A stretch of 64,000 bases of DNA from Streptomyces roseofulvus (GTDB lineage: Bacteria; Actinomycetota; Actinomycetes; Streptomycetales; Streptomycetaceae), in the NCBI RefSeq assembly GCF_039534915.1, contig NZ_BAAAWE010000001.1, positions 4,092,001 through 4,156,000 on the forward strand, read 5' to 3'. Position 1 is the stretch's first letter. Every line of letters starts with the position of its first letter. Shown piece by piece: positions 30,985 through 40,603 of this stretch. The notes under the pieces are model-generated. The model had not been told where the DNA came from. It was given only the letters and a program-made list of their open reading frames with translations, and searched no databases. A program made the position numbers and the translations under genes.

Positions 30985-31011
30985 CGGTGACAGCCCCCTC
31001 CCCTTCGGTCG

Positions 31012-32703
31012 TCAGCCCATGACCTTGACTTCGCTCAGCTGGCCGCGGAACTCGCCCTCGTTGAGGGGGAGCTCGGTCAGCCAGACCAGAACGTACCGGG
31101 TCGTGACCGGCTTGGTGAGCTCCAGCTTCAGGTCGGTGCCGGCCTTGGACGCCTGGGTGGTGAAGCCGTCCGCCGTGGACGGTGCCGCGGAGGCGTCCTC
31201 GGGCGCCGTGCGGATCTCCACCGAGGTGTTCCCGACGAGCGAGAGGTCGACCTCGCGGACCTTCTGCGCCGATCCCAGGTCCAGGACGATCCCGACGCCG
31301 TCTTTCTGGTTGCCGAGGTTGGCGCTGGCGTAGTTCTTGGTGTGCCAGTAGGTGCCCGGGTCGCCGTCGAGGGCGTTCGGCACCGCCTCGGGGTACTCCT
31401 CGCCGTTGCCCTCGGGGAAGGGGTCGAAGTCCGTGGCCGAGGCGATCGTGAGCGGCTTCGGCGGCTCCGGCTTCTCGTCGGCCGGGGGCTGGACGACCGG
31501 CGCCTCCTGCGGGGTCTCCTTGGGGAGCAGACGGTCGGCGATCTGCCAACTGCCCAGGCCCAGGGCGGCGATGAGGAGAGCGCCGACGGCCCACTTCAGG
31601 GCCTTGCCGGTACGGCTCTCCAGCGGCGCCGGCGGCTGCGGGAGGGGCTGGGTGACCATGGGACGCGGCTGGGGGCGTCCGTACGTGCCCTGCTGGTACG
31701 TGGTGCGCTGGTACTCGGCGGGGGCGGGGAACTCGGGCTCCGGCGGCTTGACGCGGGGCATCGCGCCGACGGCCTTGGCGAGTTCGTCCGGCGTGGTGCA
31801 GGGCGGTTCCTGACGGGACGCGGTGGCCCCGTCGTTGGCGAGGGCGCGCATGGCGATCTCGGAGAGGCCGCGGTGGACTCCGGCGCGGACCTGGTCCGGC
31901 GGGATCAGGCCGACGCCCTTGGGCAGCCCGGAGAGGCCGTAGGCGTCGCTCTCGTACGGCCAGCGCTGGGTGAGCGCCGCGTAGAGGAGGGCGCCGATGG
32001 CCTCGGTGTCGGTGCGCTGCGGGCGGTCGGCGGTGATGCCGCGCAGGGCGGCGTTCACGGCGAGACCGCGGATGCGGTACTGACCGGTCGAGCTGCGCAG
32101 GACGGCGCTCGGCGTGAGCCGCAGGTGGGCCAGGCCCTCCCGGTGCGCGGCGGCCATCGCCTGGGAGACCTGGGTGACGAGCTGGTAGGCGTCATGGGCC
32201 GGCAGCGGGCCGTCCGCGAGGAGCGCGGTCAGCTCGGTGGTGTCCGGGAGCCACTCGTGGACGACGTAGACGAGGTCGTTCTCCTCGACCGCGTCGAGGA
32301 CCTGGACGAACCGGGGGTCACCGAGCAGGGCCGCGGAACGGGCGGCGGCCAGGACGGAGCGGGCGCGTGGGTGGTCGGCCGGGAGCAGGTGCACGCCGAC
32401 GGCCCGCCGCAGCTTCTCGTCGACGGCACGCCAGCTGCTGAATCCGTCCAGACGGGTGACGCACTCCTCCAACCGGTAGCGCCGGGCCAGTTTGTGGCCG
32501 CTGTGCAACTCCGGCGCCGCGATGGAGGGCTGTTCGCCGTTCTTCCGTTCGACCGCCTTCTGCTCGGGGGCCTCGGTGGGCTCCTCCGCCGTCTTCCGCT
32601 CTTCCGCCACCCCGTCGGTCGCGGCCGTGTCCGCCTGCGCGGTCAGCGGGTCGTCACCGCTGTTGTCGGCCACGTCGACGGCAGCCGTGCTACGTTCCGC
32701 CAC
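31012..32703 (-). CDS. Membrane pseudokinase associated with MurJ
   Basis: GTG 32703 with GGCAGGAACG upstream gives 563 residues. A kinase-like fold occupies about 75-330 but the catalytic residues are lost: the HRD position reads HLRLTPSA and the DFG position is RGL, so it is a pseudokinase. One membrane span follows at about 390-410, then an extracytoplasmic beta-sandwich (ALDGDPGTYWHTKNYASANLG in part) of the discoidin-like kind seen in actinobacterial cell-wall proteins. In mycobacteria the same modules are fused to MviN/MurJ in one protein (Rv3910), where the phosphorylated pseudokinase recruits FhaA. Here it lies 117 bp downstream of murJ as a separate gene. Confidence 0.85.
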   Translation of the reverse strand: MAERSTAAVDVADNSGDDPLTAQADTAATDGVAEERKTAEEPTEAPEQKAVERKNGEQPSIAAPELHSGHKLARRYRLEECVTRLDGFSSWRAVDEKLRRAVGVHLLPADHPRARSVLAAARSAALLGDPRFVQVLDAVEENDLVYVVHEWLPDTTELTALLADGPLPAHDAYQLVTQVSQAMAAAHREGLAHLRLTPSAVLRSSTGQYRIRGLAVNAALRGITADRPQRTDTEAIGALLYAALTQRWPYESDAYGLSGLPKGVGLIPPDQVRAGVHRGLSEIAMRALANDGATASRQEPPCTTPDELAKAVGAMPRVKPPEPEFPAPAEYQRTTYQQGTYGRPQPRPMVTQPLPQPPAPLESRTGKALKWAVGALLIAALGLGSWQIADRLLPKETPQEAPVVQPPADEKPEPPKPLTIASATDFDPFPEGNGEEYPEAVPNALDGDPGTYWHTKNYASANLGNQKDGVGIVLDLGSAQKVREVDLSLVGNTSVEIRTAPEDASAAPSTADGFTTQASKAGTDLKLELTKPVTTRYVLVWLTELPLNEGEFRGQLSEVKVMG

Positions 32704-32820
32704 CGTCGTTCCTGCCTCCCCATCCGTTGCGCCACATCCAACAGCCAAGCCAATTGTGCCCACAGTCGGACGCTATGCACGACACACGGTTCCCCCCGAT
32801 GGTTGTCCTGGGGGACGGGA

Positions 32821-35091
32821 TCAGCGTCCCAGGCGTCCCCGCACCATGCCCACGAGGGTGTTCAGTTCGGTGATCCGCATGCGGCGCGCGGCGACGAAGA
32901 AGGCCCCGAGGAGGACCGCGCCGCCGACGACGAGCGCCACCAGAGAACCGAGGGCGCCCTCGCCGAGCAGCTTCAGCAGGCCGAAGCCGGCGGCGCCGGC
33001 CAGCACCGCGGCCGGCAGCGAGGCCATGCAGAGACGGGCGTAGGTGCGCAGCACGTGGGCGCCGTCCAGGTCGCCGCCGAGGCGGTTGCGCAGCCGGCGC
33101 CAGGCGATGCCGACGCCGACGGCGTAGGCGAGGCCGTAGGAGGCGGCCATGCCGACCACGGCCCACTGCGCGGGCAGCAGGACGTAGCAGAGGGCGGAGG
33201 CCGCCGCGTTGACGGCGGCGACGATGACCGTGTTGTAGAAGGGGGTGCGGGTGTCCTCGTAGGCGTAGAAGCCGCGGAGGACGACGTACTGCACCGAGTA
33301 CGGGATCAGGCCGAGGCCGAACGCCATCAGGATGAAGCCCATGCCCTGGGCGGCCTCGACGCCGCTGGAGGCGTACAGCAGGGTGCACATCGGGACGCCG
33401 AGGGCCAGGAAGGCGAAGGCGACCGGGACGATGGCGACGGCCGAGTTGCGCAGGCCCTGGGAGATGTCGTCGCGGACGGCGCCCGGGTCGTCGTCGCTGG
33501 CGGCGCGGGAGATCCGGGGCAGCAGGGCGGCCATGACGGAGACCGTGATGATGGCCTGCGGCATGCCCCAGATCAGCTGCGCGTTGGAGTACGCCAGGAA
33601 GCCGGCGCCGTTCTTGCCGGACTCCTCGCCGGCCGCGGTGGCGAGCTGGGTGACGACCAGGACGCCCGCCTGGTTCGCGAGGACGAAGAGGACGGTCCAC
33701 TTGGCGAGCTTGACGGTCTTGCCGAGGCCGTGGCCCTTCCAGTCGAAGCGGGGCCGGAAGCGGAAGCCCGTCTCGCGCAGGTACGGGATCATCGCCAGCG
33801 CCTGGACGACGAGGCCGAGCAGGGTGCCGACGCCGAGAAGGCGGATGCCCTCGTCGGGGATGGTCTGCACGCCCATGTGGGACTCGGCGGAGGTGCCGTA
33901 GACCCAGATGAACAGGCCGAAGGTGACGATCATGACGATGTTGTTGAGGACCGGGGTCCACATCATCGCGCCGAACTTGCCGCGGGCGTTGAGGATCTGG
34001 CCCATCACCACGTGCACACCCATGAAGAAGATCGTGGGCAGGCAGTAGCGGGCGAAGGTCACCGCGACGCTGTTGGCGGCGGCGTCGTCGGCGATGGTGT
34101 TCGACATCAGCCGGATCAGCACGGGCGCCGCGAACACCGCGGCGACCACGATCAGGCCGAGCGCCACCATGACGAGGGTGAGCAGCCGGTTGGCGTACGC
34201 CTCGCCGCCGTCCTCGTCGTTCTTCATCGAGCGGACGAGCTGCGGCACGAAGACCGAGTTGAGGCCGCCGCCGACGGTGAGGATGTAGATCATCGTCGGC
34301 AGGGTGTACGCGATGGTGAAGGTGTCACCGAGCAGCGCGGCGCCGAGGGCGCCGGTGATGACCAGCGAGCGGACGAAGCCGGTGAGCCGGGAGACCAGGG
34401 TGCCCGCGGCCATCACGGCGCTCGACTTCAGCAGCCCGGAGGCGCGGCCGGTCCGCTTCGGCGCGGGCGCCGGCAGCGGGTCGGGCTCGGCGGCGGGGGC
34501 GGGCACCTGGCCCTGGCCCTGCTGGTCCCGGTAGAGGTGGGCGAAGGCGTCCTGCTCGGGCCGGTCGTCCTCGCTCGCCCGGGTCACCAGGTCGTCGACG
34601 CCGGTGAACTGGACCGTGCGGGCGTCGTCGCCGTACGGCAGGTGGCGGGAGGGGCCGTCGGGCTCGGGCGCCGGGGTGTGCGCCCAGACCCGCGGGTCCG
34701 GGGCGTGCTGCGGCGCGGCCGGCTGCTGGTAGAGCGCCGCGGGGTCCTGGTACGTGCCCGGCGGGGGCGGCGGGTGGGCGGCGCGGTCGTACAGCGCCTC
34801 GCCCACCGGGTCCTGCGCGGCCAGGTCCTGCGCCCGGTAGGGGTCGTGGGCGTAGGCGTCCTGGACGTAGGGGTCCTGGGCGTACGGGTTCTCGGGGTTC
34901 TGCGTGGACGGGTCCTGCGGCGCGGCCGCGTACGGGCTCTGCGCGTACGGAGCCTGCCCGTACGGGTCCTGCGGCGGGTACCCGGGGTGCTGCCCCTGCT
35001 GCGGGGCCTGCCCCTGCTGGGGGGGCGTGCCGCCGGACGGTGCGGCGCCGCCCGCACCCTGGCCGCGGTCAGCGTCGTACGGCGCGTTCAT
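32821..35091 (-). CDS. murJ: Lipid II flippase MurJ
   Basis: The 756-residue protein has a 200-residue cytoplasmic N-terminus rich in Pro, Gln and Tyr with DPY repeats, then about fourteen spans starting at LLKSSAVMAAGTLVSRLTGFVRS, the typical MurJ/MATE-like entry. The flippase core contains GQILNARGKFGAMMWTP and other conserved segments. MurJ moves lipid II to the outer leaflet for peptidoglycan synthesis. ATG 35091 is 45 bp after the DUF6049 stop. The downstream pseudokinase probably regulates it, as in mycobacteria. The long N-terminal extension is usual in Streptomyces. Confidence 0.95.
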   Translation of the reverse strand: MNAPYDADRGQGAGGAAPSGGTPPQQGQAPQQGQHPGYPPQDPYGQAPYAQSPYAAAPQDPSTQNPENPYAQDPYVQDAYAHDPYRAQDLAAQDPVGEALYDRAAHPPPPPGTYQDPAALYQQPAAPQHAPDPRVWAHTPAPEPDGPSRHLPYGDDARTVQFTGVDDLVTRASEDDRPEQDAFAHLYRDQQGQGQVPAPAAEPDPLPAPAPKRTGRASGLLKSSAVMAAGTLVSRLTGFVRSLVITGALGAALLGDTFTIAYTLPTMIYILTVGGGLNSVFVPQLVRSMKNDEDGGEAYANRLLTLVMVALGLIVVAAVFAAPVLIRLMSNTIADDAAANSVAVTFARYCLPTIFFMGVHVVMGQILNARGKFGAMMWTPVLNNIVMIVTFGLFIWVYGTSAESHMGVQTIPDEGIRLLGVGTLLGLVVQALAMIPYLRETGFRFRPRFDWKGHGLGKTVKLAKWTVLFVLANQAGVLVVTQLATAAGEESGKNGAGFLAYSNAQLIWGMPQAIITVSVMAALLPRISRAASDDDPGAVRDDISQGLRNSAVAIVPVAFAFLALGVPMCTLLYASSGVEAAQGMGFILMAFGLGLIPYSVQYVVLRGFYAYEDTRTPFYNTVIVAAVNAAASALCYVLLPAQWAVVGMAASYGLAYAVGVGIAWRRLRNRLGGDLDGAHVLRTYARLCMASLPAAVLAGAAGFGLLKLLGEGALGSLVALVVGGAVLLGAFFVAARRMRITELNTLVGMVRGRLGR

Positions 35092-35136
35092 GGTTACCCC
35101 ACCTCATCGTCCCCGGCCGACCGGCCACGACATCGC

Positions 35137-37518
35137 TCAACGGTCCACTTTCTCACTCGGGCTCGACGGGTCGCCGCTTTCGGGGCCGGTGTCCGTGTCC
35201 GGGTCACTCGGGTGCTCGGCCGCGGGGGTGTCCTGCGCGGTCGTGTCGTCCTCGGGGCCGGCCGGCTCGGCCTCGGCCTCCGGCTCGGACTCTGCCTCCG
35301 GCTCGACCTCGGTCTCCGTCTCGGCCTCTGCCTCGGCGGCGCGGGCGGCCAGCCGCTTGCGCTGGCTGTACATGCGGACGCCGGCGAGGACGAGCAGCAG
35401 CACACCGCCGGCGATGACCAGCATCACCGTCGGGGTCATCTCGGAGACCCGCACGGTGAAGGTCATCGGGGCGCCGTAGGGCGTGCCGTCCACCGTGTAG
35501 AGCTGGGCGGTCATCGAGACCTGGCCGTTGGCGTTGGCCGAGGCGGGGAACTTCACCGACTGGCTGTGCCCGGCGCGGACCGTGATGGGCAGGTCCGCCG
35601 AGCCCTCGCCGTCGACCTTCAGACGGGCCTTGTTGCTGGAGGACAGCCGCAGGACCAGCCCCTCCACGTCCTGGAGGAGCTTGTTCTGCACCGTGACCGG
35701 GATGGTCGCGCTGCGCCCCGACAGGGTCAGGTCGGACTTGTCGACGAGGACGACGCTCTTGGTGAGCCGCTGGAGGACGTCCCGGACGTCGACGCGGTAG
35801 ATCGCCGCCTCGCTCGCCCGGCCGCGCCAGGAGGTGGACATCTCGCGGTTGATCGCGTTGCCCACCGGCGGCACGACGCGGGTCGCGTCGGTGAGGATGA
35901 CCTTGAAGTCGTCCAGCTCGTCACGGGTGGTCTTCATGTCCCGGAACGCCTGCACGGGAAGCTCGCCGTCCCGGAGCCTCTTCGGGTACTGCGAGCCGCG
36001 CGGCACCGTGGTGGAGGCGTCCGGGTCGGGCTTGACCGCGGCCGCGGCGACCAGGTCGAGCGGCTGCGTCCAGCGGCGCGCGCCGAGCCCGCGCACGGCG
36101 GTGGCCATCGCCTGCGCCTGCGCCACGCTCGGCCGGCGCTGCGGGGCGACCACGACGCTGCGCTGGTCCTGCGGCTGCTCCAGGGTGATCGCGAGGGTCT
36201 GCGCCAGGAACTCCTGCACGGCGAGCGTCGACGTCTCGGCGCGGACCATGTCCCCCTGGAAGGCGGTCGACAGCTCCGCGTCGCTCACCACCGCCGTCGT
36301 CCCGCCGCCGAGGGGACGGGCCGCGGTGGGCGTGTACGAGAGGTCGTCGTCCTGGATGCTGTCGCTGCGGGCGATCACCTTGCGGGCGCCGGCCGAGGTC
36401 GCGACGGCCATGATCGACGGGTCGACGGCGCCGTCGACCGGCCAGGCGAAGTCGGTGGCCGGCTGGACGTGGAGGATCGTCTCGACGGTCGACCCGGCAA
36501 GCTCCGTCGCCGACTGGAGGTGCTCGAGGGAGCCGGGGACGGCCTTGCCGTGGTGGGCGAGGGAGGCGAGGTCGGGGTCGGCGAAGGGCAGCGCGACCAC
36601 CTTGCGGCCCTGCACCGCCTTCTCCAGCATGCCGAGCCAGCGCTCGGCCAGCTTCCTGTTCGCCTCCGTGCCGGCGGTGTGCCCGGTGCCGTCCTTGACG
36701 CGGTAGCCGTTGGCCATGGCGTCGACGGAGGCCAGCAGGTCCGGGTCGATCACCCAGGTGACCGGGAGGCCCTGGCCCAGGGTGACCAGCTCGTCGAGCC
36801 GGCCGCCGGGGCGGAGCTCCTCGGCCAGGTCGTCGTCCTGGAAGACGGGGGTCTGCTGGTCGTCCGAGGCGGTGTCGGCCGAGATGTGTGCCGAGGACAT
36901 CAGCGGCCAGAGGTAGGTGAGCTGGGTCCGCTTGTCGGTCGGCTCGGGCTGGTACGGCAGGAAGGTCCGCTCGATGCCGAGGACGCGGTCGTACTGCGCC
37001 TCGGAGGTCTGCCCGGTGATCGAGACGCCCAGCTGGTAGATGCCGCCCTCGTCGTCGAGGCCCAGCTTGGAGACGGGTACGGAGATCCGGAAGTCGTGCG
37101 CGACGCCGACGTCCAGCCGGGGGATGTCGATCTCGGGGGCGGCGTCCAGCGGCTGCGGGTCGCTGTCGGAGCGGAAGCCCTTGCGCCGGGCGACCTGGTC
37201 GATCTCGCTGCGGCTGTTCATCCGCGGGCCGACCCGCAGGTTCACCGTGGCGTCCGTGATGGCGCGCTTGCCGCGGTTGGTCATCGTCCCGGTGACGGTG
37301 ACGGTGTCCCCCTCGACCGGGGCGCTCGGGGTGAGCGTGTCGATCGACACATCGACCGTCCGGGAGACCTGGCCCTCCTCGGGCGCCTTGGCGGACGCCG
37401 AGGGGTTGTGGAGGAGGCCGGCGAGCAGGGGCGCTCCGACGGCGATGGTGAGGGTGCGCCGCAGCCATCGGCGGGCAGGTGAGGGACCGGTTCCCTGGAA
37501 AGCTGCCGCCTCAGCCAC
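35137..37518 (-). CDS. DUF6049 secreted membrane-anchored protein
   Basis: I chose GTG 37518 (VAEAAAFQG) because GAGGACGGGCG precedes it; the frame is open far upstream, so the start is not certain. This gives 793 residues. A signal peptide (RRTLTIAVGAPLLAGLLHNPSASA, in part) opens the protein, followed by beta-sandwich repeats (GDTVTVTGTMTNRGKRAITDA) and a middle region with LPVTWVIDPDLLASVD. One span lies near TVMLVIAGGVLLLVLAGV, followed by a Glu-rich cytoplasmic tail of about 80 residues. This family sits upstream of murJ in most actinobacteria. It probably works in peptidoglycan export or remodelling, but no activity has been shown. Confidence 0.8.
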   Translation of the reverse strand: MAEAAAFQGTGPSPARRWLRRTLTIAVGAPLLAGLLHNPSASAKAPEEGQVSRTVDVSIDTLTPSAPVEGDTVTVTGTMTNRGKRAITDATVNLRVGPRMNSRSEIDQVARRKGFRSDSDPQPLDAAPEIDIPRLDVGVAHDFRISVPVSKLGLDDEGGIYQLGVSITGQTSEAQYDRVLGIERTFLPYQPEPTDKRTQLTYLWPLMSSAHISADTASDDQQTPVFQDDDLAEELRPGGRLDELVTLGQGLPVTWVIDPDLLASVDAMANGYRVKDGTGHTAGTEANRKLAERWLGMLEKAVQGRKVVALPFADPDLASLAHHGKAVPGSLEHLQSATELAGSTVETILHVQPATDFAWPVDGAVDPSIMAVATSAGARKVIARSDSIQDDDLSYTPTAARPLGGGTTAVVSDAELSTAFQGDMVRAETSTLAVQEFLAQTLAITLEQPQDQRSVVVAPQRRPSVAQAQAMATAVRGLGARRWTQPLDLVAAAAVKPDPDASTTVPRGSQYPKRLRDGELPVQAFRDMKTTRDELDDFKVILTDATRVVPPVGNAINREMSTSWRGRASEAAIYRVDVRDVLQRLTKSVVLVDKSDLTLSGRSATIPVTVQNKLLQDVEGLVLRLSSSNKARLKVDGEGSADLPITVRAGHSQSVKFPASANANGQVSMTAQLYTVDGTPYGAPMTFTVRVSEMTPTVMLVIAGGVLLLVLAGVRMYSQRKRLAARAAEAEAETETEVEPEAESEPEAEAEPAGPEDDTTAQDTPAAEHPSDPDTDTGPESGDPSSPSEKVDR

Positions 37519-37753
37519 GCGTTCGCCCGTCCTCGTCGTTGTCGGTGGTGCCGGTGATGCCAGTGGTGCCCGGTTGCTGTGTCCAGGCATGGTAACGAGG
37601 CATGGCGGGGCCGAGTGCCGGGGACTCCTCCAGCCGATGGCCCGGGTGGAGGCCGTTTTCACAGGAACCCCACAGGCGTCATCCGCCGGGGCGGGGGCGG
37701 TGCCGGGAAAACGGGGACGTCGGGGCGGGACGGGGCACGTACCCTTTTCTGTT

Positions 37754-39196
37754 GTGCCGAACGCCAACGAAGACACCTCGACCGAACTGAGCCAGGTGCA
37801 GCGCCGCGCCGTCAGCGAGCTGCTGCGCGTGTCCCCTGTCGCCGACGACCTCGCCCGCCGCTTCCAGGCGGCCGGATTCCGCCTCGCCCTGGTCGGCGGC
37901 TCGGTACGGGACGCCCTCCTCGGCCGGCTCGGCAACGACCTGGACTTCACCACGGACGCCCGCCCCGAGGACGTCCTGAAGATCGTCCGCCCCTGGGCCG
38001 ACGCGGTCTGGGAGGTCGGGATCGCCTTCGGGACCGTCGGGTCGCAGAAGGACGGCTACCAGATCGAGGTCACGACGTACCGCTCCGAGGCGTACGACCG
38101 CACCTCCCGCAAGCCCGAGGTCTCCTACGGCGACTCCATCGACCAGGACCTCGTCCGCCGCGACTTCACCGTCAACGCGATGGCCGTGGCACTCCCCGAG
38201 AAGGAGTTCGTCGACCCGTACGGCGGCCTGGAGGACCTCGCCGCCCGGGTGCTGCGCACTCCCGGCACGCCCGAGGAGTCCTTCTCCGACGACCCCCTGC
38301 GGATGATGCGGGCGGCCCGCTTCGCGGCCCAGCTCGACTTCGAGGTCGCCCCCGAGGTCGTCTCGGGCATGACGGAGATGGCGGACCGGATCGAGATCGT
38401 CTCCGCCGAGCGCGTCCGGGACGAGCTGAACAAGCTGCTGCTCTCGGCCCACCCGCGCAAGGGCCTCGGCCTCCTCGTCGAGACCGGCCTCGCCGCGCAC
38501 GTCCTCCCCGAGCTGCCCGCGCTGCGGCTGGAGAGCGACGAGCACCACCGGCACAAGGACGTGTACGAGCACTCGCTGACCGTCCTCGACCAGGCGATCG
38601 ACCTGGAGGAGGACGGCCCGGACCTGGTGCTGCGCCTGGCCGCGCTCCTTCACGACATCGGCAAGCCGCGCACCCGCCGCTTCGAGAAGGACGGGCGGGT
38701 CTCCTTCCACCACCACGAGGTGGTGGGCGCCAAGATGACCAAGAAGCGCATGACCGCGCTGAAGTACTCCAACGAGATGATCAAGGACGTCTCGCGGCTG
38801 GTGGAGCTGCACCTGCGCTTCCATGGATACGGGACCGGCGAGTGGACCGACTCGGCCGTGCGCCGCTACGTCCGCGACGGCGGTCCGCTCCTCTCCCGGC
38901 TGCACAAGCTGACCCGCTCGGACTGCACCACGCGCAACAAGCGCAAGGCGTCGGCGCTCTCCCGCGCCTACGACGGCCTGGAGGCGCGGATCGCCCAGCT
39001 CCAGGAGCAGGAGGAGCTGGACTCGATCCGTCCCGACCTCGACGGCAACCAGATCCAGGAGATCCTGGAGATCAAGCCGGGTCCCGCCGTCGGGCAGGCG
39101 TACAAGTTCCTGCTGGAGCTCCGCCTGGAGAACGGTCCGATGGAGCACGAGGAGGCCGTGGCCGCGCTCAAGGAGTGGTGGGCCTCGCGCGCCTGA
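37754..39196 (+). CDS. cca: CCA tRNA nucleotidyltransferase
   Basis: GTG 37754 gives 480 residues. The nucleotidyltransferase motif is LVGGSVRDALLGR, followed by the metal ligands in DLDFTTDA; RRDFTVNAMA and the DDPLRMMRAARFAAQL segment are class II hallmarks. An HD domain follows, with LLHDIGKPRTRR and the histidine cluster SFHHHEVVGA. It adds or repairs the 3' CCA of tRNAs, which matters because neither tRNA gene in this window encodes CCA. There is no clear ribosome site before the GTG, so a leaderless or short-leader message is possible. It converges on the MFS gene across two parS sites. Confidence 0.95.
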   Translation: MPNANEDTSTELSQVQRRAVSELLRVSPVADDLARRFQAAGFRLALVGGSVRDALLGRLGNDLDFTTDARPEDVLKIVRPWADAVWEVGIAFGTVGSQKDGYQIEVTTYRSEAYDRTSRKPEVSYGDSIDQDLVRRDFTVNAMAVALPEKEFVDPYGGLEDLAARVLRTPGTPEESFSDDPLRMMRAARFAAQLDFEVAPEVVSGMTEMADRIEIVSAERVRDELNKLLLSAHPRKGLGLLVETGLAAHVLPELPALRLESDEHHRHKDVYEHSLTVLDQAIDLEEDGPDLVLRLAALLHDIGKPRTRRFEKDGRVSFHHHEVVGAKMTKKRMTALKYSNEMIKDVSRLVELHLRFHGYGTGEWTDSAVRRYVRDGGPLLSRLHKLTRSDCTTRNKRKASALSRAYDGLEARIAQLQEQEELDSIRPDLDGNQIQEILEIKPGPAVGQAYKFLLELRLENGPMEHEEAVAALKEWWASRA

Positions 39197-39207
39197 CGCG
39201 CGACCGA

Positions 39208-39223
39208 TGTTTCACGTGAAACA
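39208..39223. other. parS: parS site 6
   Basis: Perfect TGTTTCACGTGAAACA, 11 bp past the cca stop. Confidence 0.97.
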
Positions 39224-39243
39224 CCGCGGAGCGTCACCGCCGG

Positions 39244-39259
39244 TGTTTCACGTGAAACA
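39244..39259. other. parS: parS site 7
   Basis: Perfect TGTTTCACGTGAAACA, ending next to the stop codon of the MFS transporter gene. Confidence 0.97.
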
Positions 39260-40534
39260 TCACCTCTCCTCGCGCTCCCCGCGCAGCAGCAGGGCGATCG
39301 CCGCGTAGCCGGCCGCCACCAGCGCGATCAGCAGCGGAGAGCGGCCGTCGGGCGGCAGCATCAGGGCGGCGACTCCGGCCGCCGCCACGAAGGCGACGTT
39401 GAACAACACGTCGTACAGGGAGAAGACCCGTCCGCGGAAGGCGTCGTCCACGTGCGTCTGGACCACGGTGTCGGTCGCGATCTTCGCTCCCTGGGTGATG
39501 AGCCCCAGGACGAAGGCGGCGACGAGGAAGGGCGTGGGCGCGAACGGCAGCGCGAGCGCCGGGACGAGGACGGCGGCCGCGAGGGAGCACACGATCATCC
39601 AGCCGAAGGGCCCGAATCTCCCCACAGCCCAGGGTGAGAGCACGGCGGCGGCGAAGAAGCCGGCGCCGGAGGCGGCGACGGCGATCCCCAGAAGCCCCAG
39701 CCCCTCGGACTCGGTGGAGCTCCAGGCGTACCGGCAGAGCATGAGCACGGTCACGAGCAGGGCGCCGTAGCAGAAGCGCATCAGCCCGACGGCGGTGAGC
39801 GCGCGGGCGGCCGGGCGCCGCTCGGCGAGATGGCGCAGCCCGGCGGCCAGGCCCCGGGCGGTGGAGGCGAGCGCCGTGGAGAGCCGGGGCGGCACCTGGT
39901 CCGGGTCGGGGCCGAGCAGCGTGCGGGGGATCCGCAGCGAGGCGAGCGCGGCGCAGAGGTAGAGGACGGCGCCGAAGGCGACCACGGCGGCGTCGGAGTC
40001 GTCGGCGAGCAGCCGGACGCCGAAGGCGAGTCCTCCGCCGGCGGTGGCGGCGAGGGTGCCGGCGGTGGGGGAGAGCGAGTTGGCGATGACGAGCCGTTCC
40101 TCGTCGACGACCCGGGGCAGGGCGGCGGAGAGTCCGGCGAGGACGAAGCGGTTGACGGCTGTGACGGAGAGGGCGGAGGCGTAGAAGAGCCAGTCCGGGA
40201 CGGCGGCGAGGACCAGCAGGGCGGTCCCGGCGGCCAGCAGGGCGCGGAGCAGGTTCCCGTAGAGGAAGACCTGGCGGCGCTGCCAGCGGTCGAGGAGGAC
40301 TCCCGCGAAGGGGCCGACAAGGGAGTACGGGAGCAGGAGCACGGCCATGGCGGAGGCGATGGCGGCGGGGGAGGTCTGTTTCTCGGGGGAGAAGACGACG
40401 TACGTGGCCAGGGCCACCTGGTAGACGCCGTCGGCGCACTGGGAGAGCAGCCGGACGGCGAGCAGGCGCCGGAAGGCGCGCAGGCGCAGCAGTACGCGCA
40501 GATCACGTACGACGGACATGCCAGCAAGACTCAC
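39260..40534 (-). CDS. MFS transporter
   Basis: The 424-residue protein (start GTG 40534 or ATG 40519; neither has a strong ribosome site) is an integral membrane protein of about 10-12 spans with the MFS loop pattern GVLLDRWQRRQVFLYGN between the second and third spans. The N-terminus LRAFRRLLAVRLLSQCADGVYQVAL is typical of the drug-efflux/enterobactin-exporter branch of the superfamily. The substrate cannot be read from sequence. It converges on cca across parS sites 6 and 7, and ino1 lies upstream on the same strand 69 bp away. Confidence 0.85.
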   Translation of the reverse strand: MSLAGMSVVRDLRVLLRLRAFRRLLAVRLLSQCADGVYQVALATYVVFSPEKQTSPAAIASAMAVLLLPYSLVGPFAGVLLDRWQRRQVFLYGNLLRALLAAGTALLVLAAVPDWLFYASALSVTAVNRFVLAGLSAALPRVVDEERLVIANSLSPTAGTLAATAGGGLAFGVRLLADDSDAAVVAFGAVLYLCAALASLRIPRTLLGPDPDQVPPRLSTALASTARGLAAGLRHLAERRPAARALTAVGLMRFCYGALLVTVLMLCRYAWSSTESEGLGLLGIAVAASGAGFFAAAVLSPWAVGRFGPFGWMIVCSLAAAVLVPALALPFAPTPFLVAAFVLGLITQGAKIATDTVVQTHVDDAFRGRVFSLYDVLFNVAFVAAAGVAALMLPPDGRSPLLIALVAAGYAAIALLLRGEREER

Positions 40535-40603
40535 ATACGGCGAGGGTCCCCGGGCAGTGCCGCGGGGACCCTCGTCAGGTGAAACGCATCGGACCTCGGA
40601 AGG

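Larger units (their letters stand above)
39206..39261. terminator. Inverted pair of parS sites between convergent genes
   Basis: The 21-bp block 39206-39226 is repeated exactly, inverted, at 39241-39261, with 14 bp between. Each block is a parS site plus flanking bases. Transcribed RNA could form a 21-bp stem, a terminator made of parS, between cca and the MFS gene, whose stop codon it reaches. Confidence 0.6.

Noticed and set aside
31342-37482. A 2046-codon open frame on the + strand
   Set aside because: It runs antisense to four well-supported genes (pseudokinase, murJ, DUF6049 and part of their gaps). Long stop-free antisense frames are normal at this GC content; the translation has no recognisable domain.
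40577-40585. Half parS AGGTGAAAC
   Set aside because: Only one half-site matches, so it is not counted as parS.
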